A stretch of DNA of 64,000 nt, from contig NC_133660.1 of assembly GCF_037893015.1 (NCBI RefSeq), positions 167,898,363 through 167,962,362 of the forward strand, written 5' to 3'. Origin of the DNA: Macrotis lagotis (taxonomy: Eukaryota; Chordata; Mammalia; Peramelemorphia; Peramelidae). Made by a program: the position numbers and the translations under genes. How positions within the stretch are numbered: position 1 is the stretch's first letter; every line of letters begins with the position of its first letter. Under the pieces are notes generated by a model. It was not told the DNA's origin. It saw only the letters and a list, made by a program, of their open reading frames with translations, and searched no databases. This document shows, one piece after another, positions 1 to 12,214 of the stretch.

Positions 1-1745
1 GAATATCAATCAACCCACCCCACTAACCTATATCATGGAGAGAGCATCTCCATTGACTCAGTCAGAGATAAACATTAATAAGATGTAGAAATTCTATTGA
101 CTTAATCAACCAAAGGCTTTAAACCCATGTCTAAAACATAACCAAGTTGGTTTGAAGTTGGGGATTCAAACCTCTGCTAGATTAGCTGAGGAAAAATTTC
201 AGTCAGATATGTAAGAAAGAATTCTGTTAAGGAATAGGTGAGAGAAGAGTACCTTGGCTGTCCTTCATCTCTGACCCTAAGGGGACTTTGTGAACTTTGG
301 TGCTGGAAAATTTGGATATTTTTATATAGGTTTTCTAGTTGTACTTTTGGAAGAACAAGAACTAGTGCCAGTTTCTGAAATGGTAGCCAGGAATAGACTA
401 GATAAACAAAGGAAAGACAGATTCAAGATTTTATAAGGAGCCAAGCAGATAAAACTGTACTATGATTAGAAGAACTTCATGAGAACATCTACAAATGGAA
501 GAAAAGACCTGGTATCAGCCAGGAGCAACAAGTATCATTGTATCATATGTACCACCTAAGCTTGAACCTATTTTACTCTGAACTCTATAGAGGGTTGGTA
601 GGAAAATGTGTTGTAGATTTTTTTTCCTTGGGGGGGGGGTGATGTGTGGTTTGTTCTTTTTATACATCCTGAGTAAATATTCTTTCCTAAATGTTAGATG
701 TGACTGATAATCAGGAATGAAAGCACAGCAGTTGCCCCTCATGAGCTTTGGTGCTAGTAAATCAATCCTTAATCCCTACAAATTACTCCTAGAATTGTCC
801 TAGAGAGATGAGGAAGCCTTGTCCTAAGGCTCCAGTCTATCAGTACCAGTAGAGGGTTGGGATAATAATTCCAGAACCTTCAAATAGAAAAGATCATTTA
901 AAAATAAGGCTAATGAACATTTTGAAAAGAAAGACATGATTACAAAATTTTACCACAGATGAATCATGCTTAAATAAAATCAACACAACTAGAAGCAATT
1001 AATTATTCCACAGCAATTATCTCCAATAAAGGTCTAATAGTAAAATTATTGGAAAATAGATGTAAATATAGAACACCCCACAAAGAATGAGTCATCCATC
1101 CTCTATTTAGATTGCTAATAAAAGGGAATTTCCTACCTCATAAATTATCTCAGCCTACTTTCAGATAGATTTCATTGTTAGGGGAAAGAAGTATTATGTT
1201 GTAGATAACCTGTAGAGGAGTAAAGAAAGTCTTGAGTTCTCTTATACCGATTGCCTGTGTGACATTGAGCAAATCATTTGTCTACCTGGTCAATTCATTT
1301 AAGATGATAAATTATAGAGCCAGTGCCAGTCTACAGTCTAGGATTTTTTTCTCATCAGGAATTTCCTATGCCATTGAAATGGCAAGACTTAGCATAATGG
1401 AAACATCACTAGATTTATTTATTTTTTTAAAAAATCACTTAGCTTCTCTAGTCCTCGGATGCTTCATTTGTAAAATGAAAGTAGGATTAAATTATCTCTG
1501 AGATAACTTGTAGCTCTGAAGACTATGATATTATTATAAAGTAAGGTCCTTAGGTTCAAGTCAGACCAGTCTTCTTACCATGTCCTGTTCATTGCTTAAC
1601 TCAGGGTTACTGTATTTAATAAATTCTTATTGAATCCAATTTCCTTTTTAATATGAATTTTCATGAATTTGCACTGCATATCACATAGTCTAATGTTTGT
1701 TTTGGACCTTTGTTCTAGTTTCATGTTTCTTTTATATCTTGTAAC
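1..1745. other. Intergenic, nothing recognised
   Basis: AT-rich sequence. Short open frames (515-742 minus, 1232-1501 plus) have low-complexity content and no domain. Confidence 0.6.
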
Positions 1746-1749
1746 TCCA

Positions 1750-2060
1750 AATATTATTTAAACTCCTGAAGGTCAGGAATTGTGTCCTTTATTTCCTTTA
1801 ATACCTAATGTAGAGTGATATGCATAGAAGTGGCAATCAGGGTTTTACTGATACTTCTTAAATTCCATCTCATCGTTTTCTCCCTCCTAAAATAACCTTG
1901 TATTATTTTGTGCTTACTTTATACTTCCTTCTTTGTGCATATTTAGTATCCCCAATAGACTGAAAGTTTTTTGAAGGTAAGGGAGTTGTTTTCTTTGTGT
2001 TTGCATCCTTTGGTATTCCAATGTCTAATAAAGAGTAAGTACATTGTATAATTAGGTTGA
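1750..2060 (+). repeat. LINE2-type 3' ends
   Basis: 'aaactcctgaaggtcaggaattgtgtcc...atacctaatgtagagtg' and a second similar block at 1935-2060 match the usual L2 3' end pattern. Confidence 0.55.
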
Positions 2061-2261
2061 ATTGAAGGAAAGAAAAGGTAAGGAAAAGATGAAAATTTTA
2101 TTAAGGGTAGAAGATCATGAAGGATTTAACATAGCTTAAATAATATTTTTAAAATTTTATTATTTTATAATGAATTTTAAAAGACTTCCTAGGCTTATTT
2201 TGCTTGTTTGAAGTTGCCATTATTATAATTAATCAAAAACTTCAATAAATGTTTACTGTGG

Positions 2262-2421
2262 GGGCAGCTAGGTGGCGTAGTGGATAAAGCACTGGCCTTG
2301 GAGTCAGGAGTACCTGGGTTCAAATCCAGTCTCAGACACTTAATAATTACCTAGCGGTGTGGCCTTGGGCAAGCCACTTAACCCTATTTGCCTTGCAAAA
2401 ACCTAAAAAACAACAAAACAG
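2262..2421 (+). mobile_element. Marsupial tRNA-derived SINE (WSINE1-like)
   Basis: Full-length, from ggggcagctaggtggcg to an A-rich tail. The RNA polymerase III B box is ggttcaaatcc. It has a perfect 15-bp target duplication aaatgtttactgtgg (2247-2261 and 2422-2436). Confidence 0.95.
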
Positions 2422-2436
2422 AAATGTTTACTGTGG

Positions 2437-4115
2437 CCAACTGCTTAGAATTTAGGGTTAGACTTAATTCTTTCTATAACTTAAGAGAGATCACAGAAAA
2501 TTTGTCTAGGATTCAGTTGCAAAAGTGACTGAAGGATCAGAGATTGAGACCTTAAAGGAATTAAAGATAATTTTTCTTGCAGAATAAAGTCTCTTATGTT
2601 GTCAGGAAAAAATTTCTTTGAATTAATCTTGTCTCACAAATGGACAATGTTAGATTCCCCAAAATAGTTTTCTATTTCTAGCCCTATGGTATAAAATTTG
2701 CTACTGGATATACTATTGCATGATACACTAGAAATACCCAAGTGATTGACTGACTTAAAAATAATTTATTTTTCATATAGTTTATAGAAATAAGTCTTGA
2801 TCTTTAAGAGATAGGGGGAAATGTCCCATTGTGTTCTTTAGGGAATGGAATGTTATATTCTATGACAGGATCATTTTCTCACGAGGGTGACATAGTTTTC
2901 ACATGGATGACATATTTGATCAATCTCTTCTAGTTTTATACCCACACCTTTTCCCTATTTCCATTGAGACCACCAGCTACTGAAAAAGGGTTTGAAAACT
3001 CAACTTTTCATGCTCTCTCACTCCTTATTGTTTCTGCTACTACTAGATCTCTCACATCCCTCATCTCTATCTGTTCTGCCACTACTTTAACTCAGACCCT
3101 CCTAACCTCTCGCCCACAATATTTCCAAAAGCCTTCTAACTGGCCACAAATCTAACTCCATTCTATTCTATACTTCACATGATTGCTAAAATGATCTTCC
3201 TAAAGCATAGGTCTGACCATGGTACTATTCCCTTTACTTACACACTTCAGGGAATTACTTTAACTGTGGAATCAAATATGAACTCTTTGGTCCAGTATTT
3301 AAACTCTTCACAACCGGATCTTAACCTGACCTTCCTTAACAAATATTATTTTCCTTCATACACTCTATAGGTTTCTTACTAAAATGAGATAACCTCTCTA
3401 ATTAACCCTTAGCATAGTACCTGGTATAGAAAATAGGTGCTATATAAAGGTTTATTCCCTTCTTGCATTGTTCCTCATACATTCAATTCAATAAACATTT
3501 GTTATTTATCTACTATGTTCTAGCTCCAGAAATATAATTATATATCAAGTATATACAATTATATATAAATAATAATTATTATTAAAAGGAAAGACAATCT
3601 CTTCTCTCAAAGAATTTATAATCTTAAGGAGGAGACAGCACACAAAAGGAAATAGAATAGCAGGGGACTGGTAATGGTGGTGGGGTGCAGTATAGCATAG
3701 AGTACCTTGTTTTGTGGAGTTGAAAACAGGAGAAGAAACTGAGGCAAAGTTGGTTGAACTGAGAGTTCAATTTCTGCTTTCTTAAAAGATGGCAAGGAGA
3801 GGAGTTTGTCAATCTATCCTCCAGTGAGAGAGAAGGAAAAGAGGTTGAGGGAAGTGATATCAATGAAGGCTTGAACTGGCAGAGGTATTGAGTTTATCTT
3901 GGGAGGGGCAACTTGTTCCTTTGAACTGAAGCCAACCTGGCAGCAGATGCAACATAGAGGAGTACCAAATTCCATTTCCAGTTTCTACACTACTGAATTA
4001 GCTTCACCTTAAGCCAGTCCCACCTTACCTCAACCTCTTAGAGTCCTTTACTTGCCTCCAAGGTCAACTCATGTTCTGCCTTCTTTCTTAACCCTCCAAT
4101 TACCCCCCTTCAAAT
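2437..4115. other. Intergenic, old repeat-like sequence, no gene
   Basis: 2940-3370 resembles a decayed dispersed repeat ('gatcttcctaaagcataggtctgaccatgg...cttcagggaattac'). 3480-3900 resembles the start of the unassigned repeat family. The 60-80 codon frames here are not supported. Confidence 0.45.
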
Positions 4116-4119
4116 CACA

Positions 4120-4290
4120 TTACATTCATTTGTATACACCTATACATGTTTTCCCACAGTAGAATGTTTAGGTTCTTGAGGAAGGGACTATTATACTTTT
4201 CATCTCTAGCACCTAGAATTATGCTTACCATACAATATCCACTTAACAAATACTTGCTGATTGATTGATTAGTAATTCTGAAATTCAAAG
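4120..4290 (+). repeat. LINE2-type 3' end
   Basis: 'ttcttgaggaagggactattatac...ctagcacctagaattatgc...acttaacaaatacttgctgattgattga' follows the L2 terminal pattern. Confidence 0.65.
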
Positions 4291-4579
4291 ATCTCATATA
4301 CTTTCATATCTGTAGAGAAAAATAAAGTCCAAGTGTCAAGTTCAACTAAGGAATTGTACATTTTAGATTAGTCTGTGAATTGGAATGCACAAAAATAATA
4401 CCATTTTGTTAGGAGGAATATAATGAAGTAAGAAAAGAAATGAATAAAAATTCACATAATTTTATATTTTCACCAGAATCACATTATTTTTTTATGTAGG
4501 CCATATCAACCCATGAAATAATCATACTGAACAATCTCTGATGATCATAAATTCATACTTTAGTCTCCAATGGAACCCC

Positions 4580-4750
4580 TTTGATTTATAGAGGAGAAAA
4601 CAGAGGCTCAGTAAAGTTAAAAGTTTTGCCTAAGGTCACAAAGGTGCTGAATATCAGAACTGCTTACTTTAGTGGGTCAAACTCAGGTCCTTTGACTCCA
4701 AATCTGGTCTTCTTTCTGTTTTTACTACATTATTCCCTACCCCATCCTGA
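4580..4750 (-). repeat. MIR-type SINE remnant
   Basis: 'gaggagaaaacagaggctcag ... ctaaggtcacaaagg' is the reverse complement of the MIR CORE region. Confidence 0.6.
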
Positions 4751-4794
4751 AATATTTTATTGGGAGAAATGGTGTACTTTAAGGAAAAGATAGA

Positions 4795-6618
4795 AAAAAA
4801 CATCAGCAGCCTCAGGGTTCATTCTGCCTTTTTTGCATATTTCCAAACCATGACTCCATGTGTGTCATGACTCTGGTAAAAAGTTTCCATTGCCAAATTC
4901 CCAGGCTTCTCATAGTTGGAACGCGGAGGCCTCAGTTAGGCCTTCAGACCTTTTCTACCTGATTAGTATAAAGAGAAATTCCCTAGAACTCTGTGTGGTA
5001 GTTCACCCAGAGCAATCTAGCTGATTCTTCCAGAATAGCTTTCCAGGTCTTCCAGAAAATGTTTCTCCTCTTCTCTTTCTTCTTTGTGCTCTGAGGATTA
5101 ATTCCCCAGCTCACCACATCAACTTCCACTTTTGACCATATAGATATTCCAAACTTTCCCACTGATCCATACTCAATAAAGAGTTGCAATCACTAAAAAG
5201 TAGAACCATAGGGACTTAATTCATCTCTCTCTCTCTAGAACAAGTACTAAACTTACAAAAGGGGGGAAGAGAGACATTCTCATGTATGAGCCTGAAGTGA
5301 TCTTACACTTAATCTGTTTTACTTATTCCAGTTGATGAGGAAAGAAGGTCTGAGAATTAAATGACAAAGGCAATACATATTATTAATAATCTTTGCAGAC
5401 AATGATTACAGGTCCAGAGCTACACTGTATTAAGTCATTTAGGTGGGTCAATGAAAATGCAGTAAAATGTGTGCCATATGAAAACAAGGAAGAAATACCA
5501 GCATCTCATTTATGCTAAAAACCAAAGAGTAGAATTTGTAGAGTGAATATTTTGTTTCAAATAAAGGAAAAAAATATAGAACTTTAAGTCATTCTAAAGT
5601 AGAATGGCAAAATTTAGGGTTAGAAAATCCCAGTATTTTCAGCACTGGGGGTCTTCAAATAGAGACTAGATAACATTTTCTGGGTAATAGTTTAGTGATA
5701 ATTTTGTTCAAATTTGGTGAAATGATGCTTGAGGTCTTGTTTGATTCTAAGGGACTTTAATTGCTGTTTCAAACAACCAAACAGCAAAAATCTACTGAGT
5801 AAAATACCTTCATATTTTATTTTTATCTTGATTTTTCCTTTCAGAAACTGATTCAATGAATTTAAAATTAATTCTGTAATTCAGTATTTCATCACTTTCA
5901 TTCTTACCAAACTTTACTTATGCATTGATCCAAATAATGAGGTTTTTCTGATTTTCCATCAAGGATTGATTCAGATAGTTGAAGAAAATTATAAATTACT
6001 TTGCATTTACAATGTTTACAAGATGAAGGACCCTGAGCTTTTGGTTATAAACAAAGGGAAGAATTTAGGAGTCACTGAAAACAATGACCCAGTGAAAATT
6101 TTATGGTTAAGAGAGGACACTGAAACATTGACATTCTCATCTGATGCAAAATCTTAGCATAGTCAGACCTACTGCAATATCTTCTGTTAAAGAAAGATAT
6201 AATCAAGTTGAAAATAATTCAAGGCAAATAAAAGGGGCAAAGGGATAGAAGTACTTACAAGACTAAGTAGAAAAAAAGCTTTATGACTTTTCAGTCTTAG
6301 ATAATAAAGCTCAAAGGGATATGATTTGAGTATAGCCTTGAAGATTAAGCTAAAGAGGTCAGGAACTTATTTGCTAATTCCTACAGGACTACAAATAGAA
6401 ATGTCCCTTGAAGTTTAAAAGAATTAAATTTAAGGCCTAAAAAAGAACAATTCCTTTTTTAAAACAAATAGCTAATTTATAGAATAATGGATTTTTCAAT
6501 TTTCAGAGGATGAAAATACAATTAAGCTCCCAAAAGATACTAGGAAAATTAATGGACAGTTGTTCTATATTCCACTACATACCACCTTCCATACTTCATC
6601 CTGACTTGGAAAGGAATC
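4795..6618. other. Intergenic, nothing recognised
   Basis: AT-rich. There are no repeats I can name, and the short frames at 4983-5189 and 5966-6157 have no recognisable domain. Confidence 0.5.
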
Positions 6619-6622
6619 ATAG

Positions 6623-7057
6623 TGAGTGGGATAAAGTCTGAGATTTCTTCAGTAAAAGTATTATAGATTGAATTTGGTTAACTATGTGCCCCTCCTCCCT
6701 TGACAAAGCAAACTTCTCGGATATTGGTGAAGAGTCAACTGACCTCATCTTATCTATTGATGTCTGGAGAATCATTCAATTCCTGGGACTAAGAGATAAT
6801 CTGGTTTCGGTTTGACTTTTATGCTCTTTTCTCTAGATTAGCTTTCGGGTCTAAATTGTAAAACCACACTCCTCATTAATGAGAGTGGGTCAGTGAGGGG
6901 TGGGAATTGAGTTAGGATAAATGTGATTCTTGGGCCTTTTGCTTTTGCCTCAATCTCTCTAACTGATTGTGGCCTGTTCCTTGAGAAACGAATAAAGCTT
7001 TCTCTTCATACCTTGAGAGATCTCCGAAATTTATTTAAGTGACATTTGTCCCACACA
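6623..7057 (+). mobile_element. Solo LTR of an endogenous retrovirus, class I-like
   Basis: A 435-bp unit that starts TGAGTGGG and ends CCCACACA, terminal inverted repeats with one mismatch. It is flanked by the 4-bp duplication ATAG (6619-6622 and 7058-7061). A polyadenylation signal AATAAA (6991-6996) lies near the 3' end, as in gammaretrovirus-like LTRs, where 4-bp duplications are usual. No gag, pol or env sequence adjoins it, so it is a recombined solo LTR. Confidence 0.75.
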
Positions 7058-7579
7058 ATAGTTTCTTAGATACTATAATAGAGAAATACCATCTCTGACA
7101 GATCCTGAAAAGTAGAAAAAAATAAATATATAGCATGAGGATCTATTTCTCTAAATTCAGAGGGGCTCATTACTAGGTGCTTTATGTGATTAAAATTTTG
7201 GCTAAAGATTTTATGAAGATCATATTCTAAGGTATAGGGGATTGAGTTTAAACTAATAGATATTTTCACACCAATAACTCAGATCTTTATTTATTGAAGT
7301 ATTGAAAATAATTATAGTTTAAATTTTAAAAAGAATTTAATGTTTTAGAGAATAATGCCAACATATTGAATTTGGCATATTAGAAATATTTTCCTTCCCA
7401 CAAATTATTTTGATAGGGAGGTGAAGTAGTATTCACCAGAAATATAACTAAGAGTATTTACATCATAATTAGAAAGAGTATATTGGGGGAAGGTAGTAGA
7501 ATTGGAGCAGAATCACATGGGACACAGGAGAAGAAAGGGGAAGGAGTACCACAGGGGCAAATCATCTGATCATTTCCAA

Positions 7580-9290
7580 TATGATTCTATAAGCATTTAT
7601 TAAATGCTTACAAGATGCAAGGCACTGGCTTTGTCTCTAAATAAAATACATATAAAATGCTAAAAGTTCTCTGCCCTTTGGAGTGCTCATTCTTTGTAAA
7701 GAATTGGAGATCGAGTGAATGTCCATCAATTGGAGAATGGATGAACAAATTGTGGAATATGTACATTCTGAAACATCATTGTTCTATTAGAAATCAGGAG
7801 GGATGGGAATTCAGAGAAGCCTGGAAAGACTTGCATGAACTGCTGCTGAGTGAGATGAGCAGAACCAGAAGAACACTGTACACCATAACAGCAACATGAA
7901 GATGATGATCAACTTTAATGGACTTGTTCATTCCATCAGTGCAATAATCAGGGACAAATTTAGGGTATCTGCAACAGAGAAAGAACTGTGGAGTTTAAAC
8001 AAAAACAAAAGACTTCTACCTTCAATTTAAAAAAAAAGTCTTATGTACTACATAAATTTGCTATCTCTAATATTTTATTTTTTCCCCAAGGGTATGATTT
8101 TGCTCTCAACACATTAAATTTTGATTAATATATAGCATGGAAACAATGCAAAACTTATCAGACTGCCTTCTGTTGGGGGGAAGGGAGAGTGGGTAAAAAT
8201 TGTAAAATTCAAAACCTTACCAAAAGATGATAGGTAGAAACAACTATTTTTTACAATTGTAAAACAAATAAAATATTTATTAAAAAAAGAATGCCTATTC
8301 TACTGTGGAACACAGCAGTTAAATAGATAAATGATTACAATTTAGTTTGAGGAGTATAAAAACCATACAAAATAGAGAGATAAGGAAAGACCTCCTGTAG
8401 AAGGCAGCATATGGGTTGAATCTCAAACATTTTTAGCTGGAGATTCTAAAAGGCAGAGGTGAAGAGGGAGTGAATTATATGCATGGGGAATAGGGCAGCC
8501 ACAGTAAAAGGCAGAGCAGTGAAAAGTGAAATGCCAAATTCAGGGAAGAACAAAAAAGCTAGGTTGTCTAGAATGTAGAGTATGAGAATATCAGAGGCGG
8601 ATTAATATTGAATAATCCTGGAAGTTAGTCGTGTCATTTTGTGAAAGACTTTGAATGCTAACTTGAGAAATCTATATTTTATAGATTTGAAAGATGAGTT
8701 CATTTTGGACATTTGAGTTTAAGATTTTTATGAAACATTCAATTTGAGATATCTATTAGATAGTTGGAGATGAGGCAATGTAAGTCAGTAAGAGTTTAGG
8801 ACTGAGTAAATTTGAAAATCATCAGTATTAAGGAAATGATGAGATCACCAAGTGAAATAGTAAAGAGGTAGAAGAGAAGAGGGCCCAGGAAGAGCCTTGT
8901 GAACACCACCATTGGTAGGCATGACCTGAATGAAGATCCAACAAGAAGGTGTGGTCAGACATAAAAGAGGAGGAACATAAGAGCTCAGTATCCAAAAAAA
9001 CTAAAGACAAGAGAACATCTAGGAGAAAGTTACTGAGGATGTCAAAGACAATAGAGAGATCAAGAAGGAAATGAATTAAGAAAAGGTCATTGACTTTGAC
9101 AATTAACTGACTTGTTAGCTTTAAAGAAAACTATTTTTGAAGAATGATGAGGTTGAAAATCAGATTTTTAGACTAAAGAAAAGCCTTGGAGAGGTGAGAA
9201 AGTAGAGCTACTCTTTGTAGATTTTCTCAAAGAATTTAGTTACAAAAGGTAGGAAAGATATTGTATTTTGGTGAGTGGTAAGTGGAAACA
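7580..9290 (+). repeat. Ancient interspersed repeat of unassigned family, copy 1
   Basis: Blocks such as 'aagcatttattaaatgcttacaagatgcaaggcactgg', 'gaagagggcccaggaagagccttg' and 'gatcaagaaggaaatgaattaag' occur in the order of a long mammalian-wide repeat also seen at 45130, 51230 and 53270. The L1 fragment at 7696-8290 interrupts it. I do not recall the family name with certainty. A 60-codon minus-strand frame at 8828-9010 is not supported. Confidence 0.5.
7696..8290 (+). mobile_element. 5'-truncated LINE-1 (ORF2 3' end plus 3' UTR)
   Basis: The sequence encodes the ORF2 C-terminus (CPSIGEWMNKLW, then EMSRTRRTLYTITAT and a stop at 7897-7899). A 3' UTR and an A-rich tail ending at about 8290 follow. 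The same C-terminus occurs in the antisense L1 at 35075. It lies inside an older interspersed repeat whose two halves flank it. The target duplication is imperfect (around tgctcattct / tgcctattct). Confidence 0.85.
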
Positions 9291-10108
9291 TCAGGTAGTA
9301 GGAGTAGGAACTTGCCTGACTATATTATCCTTGCACATATGATGTGTGCTTTCATCCCTACCCTGTATATGAGTATATATGTTAGTTGCATGAACCATTT
9401 CCCTCCAACCTAATTTATCTTGCTCAACCTCGAAAGAAGATTTAGGTTTTGGGAACCAGCTACCATTTCTATTCCCATCTCTATGATCCACTCCAAATCT
9501 TGGTCTTGGTGAGAATTTTCCAGAGTTTGAAATAGAGACTGCTATAAGAAGAAGAGAAACTGAATTCTTACTTCTTAACACCCTAGTGGAGTTTAGGAGC
9601 CTGGTGGGAAGTTTGTAAAGCCTTCTCATTCCCCCAAATTGAACTTTTTTAGGTTATAGTCCTTATGGATAAGAGGCATAAGACTTTGAGACTCCTCCCT
9701 TACCTTCTGGTCCCTATACTAATTTTACCATCCTCTTCTGTATTTGCTCAGTGATAATCCTATCCCAAAGCTCACCACCAGACTCAGTCAGGAAAACAAA
9801 TTTTGTCAGCAGTCACTGAAATATGATTTAAACTCAGTCTTTCCCAATCGCCAGCCATAGGGCAAAGATTTAAACCTTCTGGTACACTGTTATGTAAAGT
9901 CATGTATGGGTGTGGGAGGGAGAGAAAGAGTCAGTACAACAGAAGCTGCTAACTGATCATCATATGTATTTATTCTGGGTTTCTAAGAATCCTGGTGACC
10001 CTCCTTCGAAATTGCTATACCTTAATAATATCCTGTCTAAAACAATGTTCTCAAAACTGGGCAGAATTCTCCAGATATAGTTTGGTCAAGTTATAGTACA
10101 GTCAAATT

Positions 10109-10328
10109 GAGGCAGTTAGGTGACACAGTGGATAGAGCACCAGCTCTAGAGTCAAGAGGACCTGAGTTCAAATCCATCTCAGTCACTTAAACCTGCTTGC
10201 TTCAGTTTCTCTTCTATAAATTGAACTGGAGAAGCAAATGGCAAAACACTCCAACATCTTTGCCAGAAAAACCCCAAATGCGGTCATGAAGGGTTGAATA
10301 TGACCAAAACTGAACAACAACTGCAAAT
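10109..10328 (+). mobile_element. tRNA-derived SINE with RTE-type tail
   Basis: A tRNA-like head (ggcagttaggtgacacagtgg, ggttcaaatcc-like B box) is joined to a tail 'gcaaatggcaaaacactcc...gaccaaaactgaacaacaac', which resembles RTE/BovB 3' ends. The duplication is agtcaaatt (10100-10108 and 10329-10337). It is a different subfamily from the other SINEs here. Confidence 0.8.
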
Positions 10329-10796
10329 AGTCAAATTATCAGATCCTTTTTATGATGAATACGAATTCTAAACTTATATACAAATAAAAGCTCAAAGAAA
10401 AATAATACTGTCCTCAAGGACCTTATATTTTAATAAGGAAAAGAGTTAAAAGAAGCTGTAAATAGTTGAGGTTGGAGCCAGAAGTAAGGAAGAAGATATG
10501 GAGAGCTAATCTCTTCATATTTCATCACATGCTATTCAACCTTTGATAGTAAACACAATCCCACTTCTCTCTGGATGGTGGGGCATTAACCTTCCAAAGC
10601 TTCCCTTTATAGAGGAGGGGATCTGAATTTTTAGTTCTGCTCTTTTCATTATACTCCTGTTTTGGGGGACCTTCTGGTATTCCCCTTTTCAGCTTCCTTT
10701 TGTGTGTTGTCTTCTCCTTTAGATTGTCAAACTCCTTGAAGGCTCCTTATTTGCATTCCTAGCCCTTAACATAGTACTGGCCCTAGTGAACACTTA

Positions 10797-11619
10797 CCAT
10801 ATTTCCTTATGTATAGGACACACATTAATTTTGGGGCCCAAAATTTGAAAGAAAATGTATTACATAAAGTTATTGAATTCAAATTTTTTTCATCATAAAA
10901 TTCATACAGCTCCTCATCACTGTCAAAACTCCTACCCAATAGCTCATCCTCATCTATGATGATGAATCAGTCTCAGGAGAGGCTCTGACTGCTGTCCTGC
11001 CTGTGCTTTGGTTTGTGGTTGACCACAAGCCCTTCCTGGGCAAGTCTGGTGAATGGATGTAAGCTTAGTCCATTCTGTTTCATTAACCTGAAGCACCAAT
11101 TGCGTCCTCTTTTAGAATCAATCACTTCTTTTCATTAGCAATTCTTCTGTACTCCTGCTGAACCATCTTTATGGACACAGGAATTCCAATGGCTCTTTCT
11201 TTGCCCTTCAGTCCATCTCTTCAATTCCCTCTCTAACTCAGGCCATTTGGCTGACTTGCCTCTCATGACCTTCTGCAGTGGAGTTTTCAGTCAGAAATGG
11301 GTTTCCTCTTCCTGTAGCCAGTCTGGGATTGTTTTCTCAGTTGGAGGAGGATCAAACTGACGTGCAGCAACAGGATTTCTATTAATTTTTGCAAACTGGA
11401 TCACTTTGAACTTGAATTCAGCACTGTACAAAAATCTTTTCTGAGCCATTTCTGGGGAGAACATGGCAAAATGTGATTTAATATACAGGTAACAAATGTG
11501 AAACAATGAACACAAGGATAACAAGTGCAGAAAAGTGGGAAATGCAAGTAAAGATGCTCCCAGTTTTTAGACCCTAAATTTTTCAAAAAAAGGTGTGCCT
11601 TATACATGGGGAAATATGG
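10797..11619 (-). mobile_element. pogo/Tigger-like DNA transposon, internally deleted
   Basis: Terminal inverted repeats of about 30 bp (ccatatttccttatgtatag at 10797 against the reverse complement of the end at 11619) are flanked by TA (10795-10796 and 11620-11621), the Tc1/mariner-superfamily target. The minus strand carries a transposase fragment: AEFKFKVIQFAK...AARQF (about 11440-11340), a pogo/CENP-B-type helix-turn-helix, and in another frame FRLMKQNGLSLH (about 11080-11050), typical of the CENP-B/Tc5 DNA-binding domain. An acidic tail near 10900 follows directly. The catalytic DDE region is missing, so the element is non-autonomous. Confidence 0.85.
11291..11460 (-). pseudogene. Transposase N-terminal helix-turn-helix remnant (pogo/Tigger-like)
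   Basis: Encodes about 55 residues beginning near MAQKRFLYSAEFKFKVIQF and ending WLQEEETHF. Basic and hydrophobic spacing fits the first helix-turn-helix of pogo-like transposases, which binds the terminal repeats. The frame breaks downstream. Confidence 0.7.
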
Positions 11620-12046
11620 TAATAAATGTTTATTGAATTGAATTGAGAAGTTGAGGAGGAGTGTAGTTAGGAGGAAATGAAGATATGATATATGTAAGTA
11701 AATGAAGGAAGAGAATGAAAAACTCAAATATAATCTCTTCTCTGGATGAATGGGAAGGTTAATAATAAATGAACCCCAGTTTGAATGCATTCAATGCAAA
11801 TAAATTGAATTGTTCCAATATATTCATTTTATTATTTTCTAGGATATTTATTCATCTGTTCATTCAATTTAACAAATGAATCAAATTCATCTATCTTTGC
11901 ATCAATAAGTATTTATTTCTCAATTCCTACAGGGAAAAAGATTGTCCAGAATTATCATGGGACTTTTAATTCTTATTATTTGAAAATAGTTTGTGACTGG
12001 AATTTTCCTGAAGACTGAACAAGAACCAATTTAAGAAATACATTTT

Positions 12047-12214
12047 CTTTTCTTTCTTTCTTTCTTTTTAAAGGTTTTTGCAAGGCAATGGGGTTAAGTG
12101 GCTTGCCTGAGGTCACACAGCTAGGTAATTATTAAGTGTCTGAGGCCGGATTTGAACTCAGGTCCTCTTGACTCCAGGCTGGTGCTCTATCTACTGAGCC
12201 ACCTAGCCTCCCCA
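12047..12214 (-). mobile_element. Marsupial tRNA-derived SINE, antisense
   Basis: The reverse complement has the same head and ccttgcaaaaacc tail. The A-tail appears as a T/C-rich run at 12047-12070. The flanks aaatacatttt and aaatatatttt form an imperfect duplication. Confidence 0.9.

Larger units (their letters stand above)
10715..11665 (+). repeat. LINE2-type 3' end split by the Tigger-like element
   Basis: Left part 'aaactccttgaaggctcc...acatagtactggccctagtgaacactta' (10728-10796) joins right part 'ataaatgtttattgaattgaattga' (from 11621) once the transposon and one TA are removed. This gives the familiar L2 ending '...cacttaataaatgtttattga'. Confidence 0.7.

Noticed and set aside
2262..2340. 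tRNA gene
   Set aside because: The A/B-box-bearing heads are SINE promoters; no cloverleaf with anticodon stem is seen.
9291..9629. 112-codon minus-strand frame
   Set aside because: No recognisable domain, no splice or codon-bias support, and it sits beside an ancient repeat.
11401..11790. 129-codon minus-strand frame
   Set aside because: It overlaps the Tigger-like element's end and its flank in a frame different from the transposase remnant.
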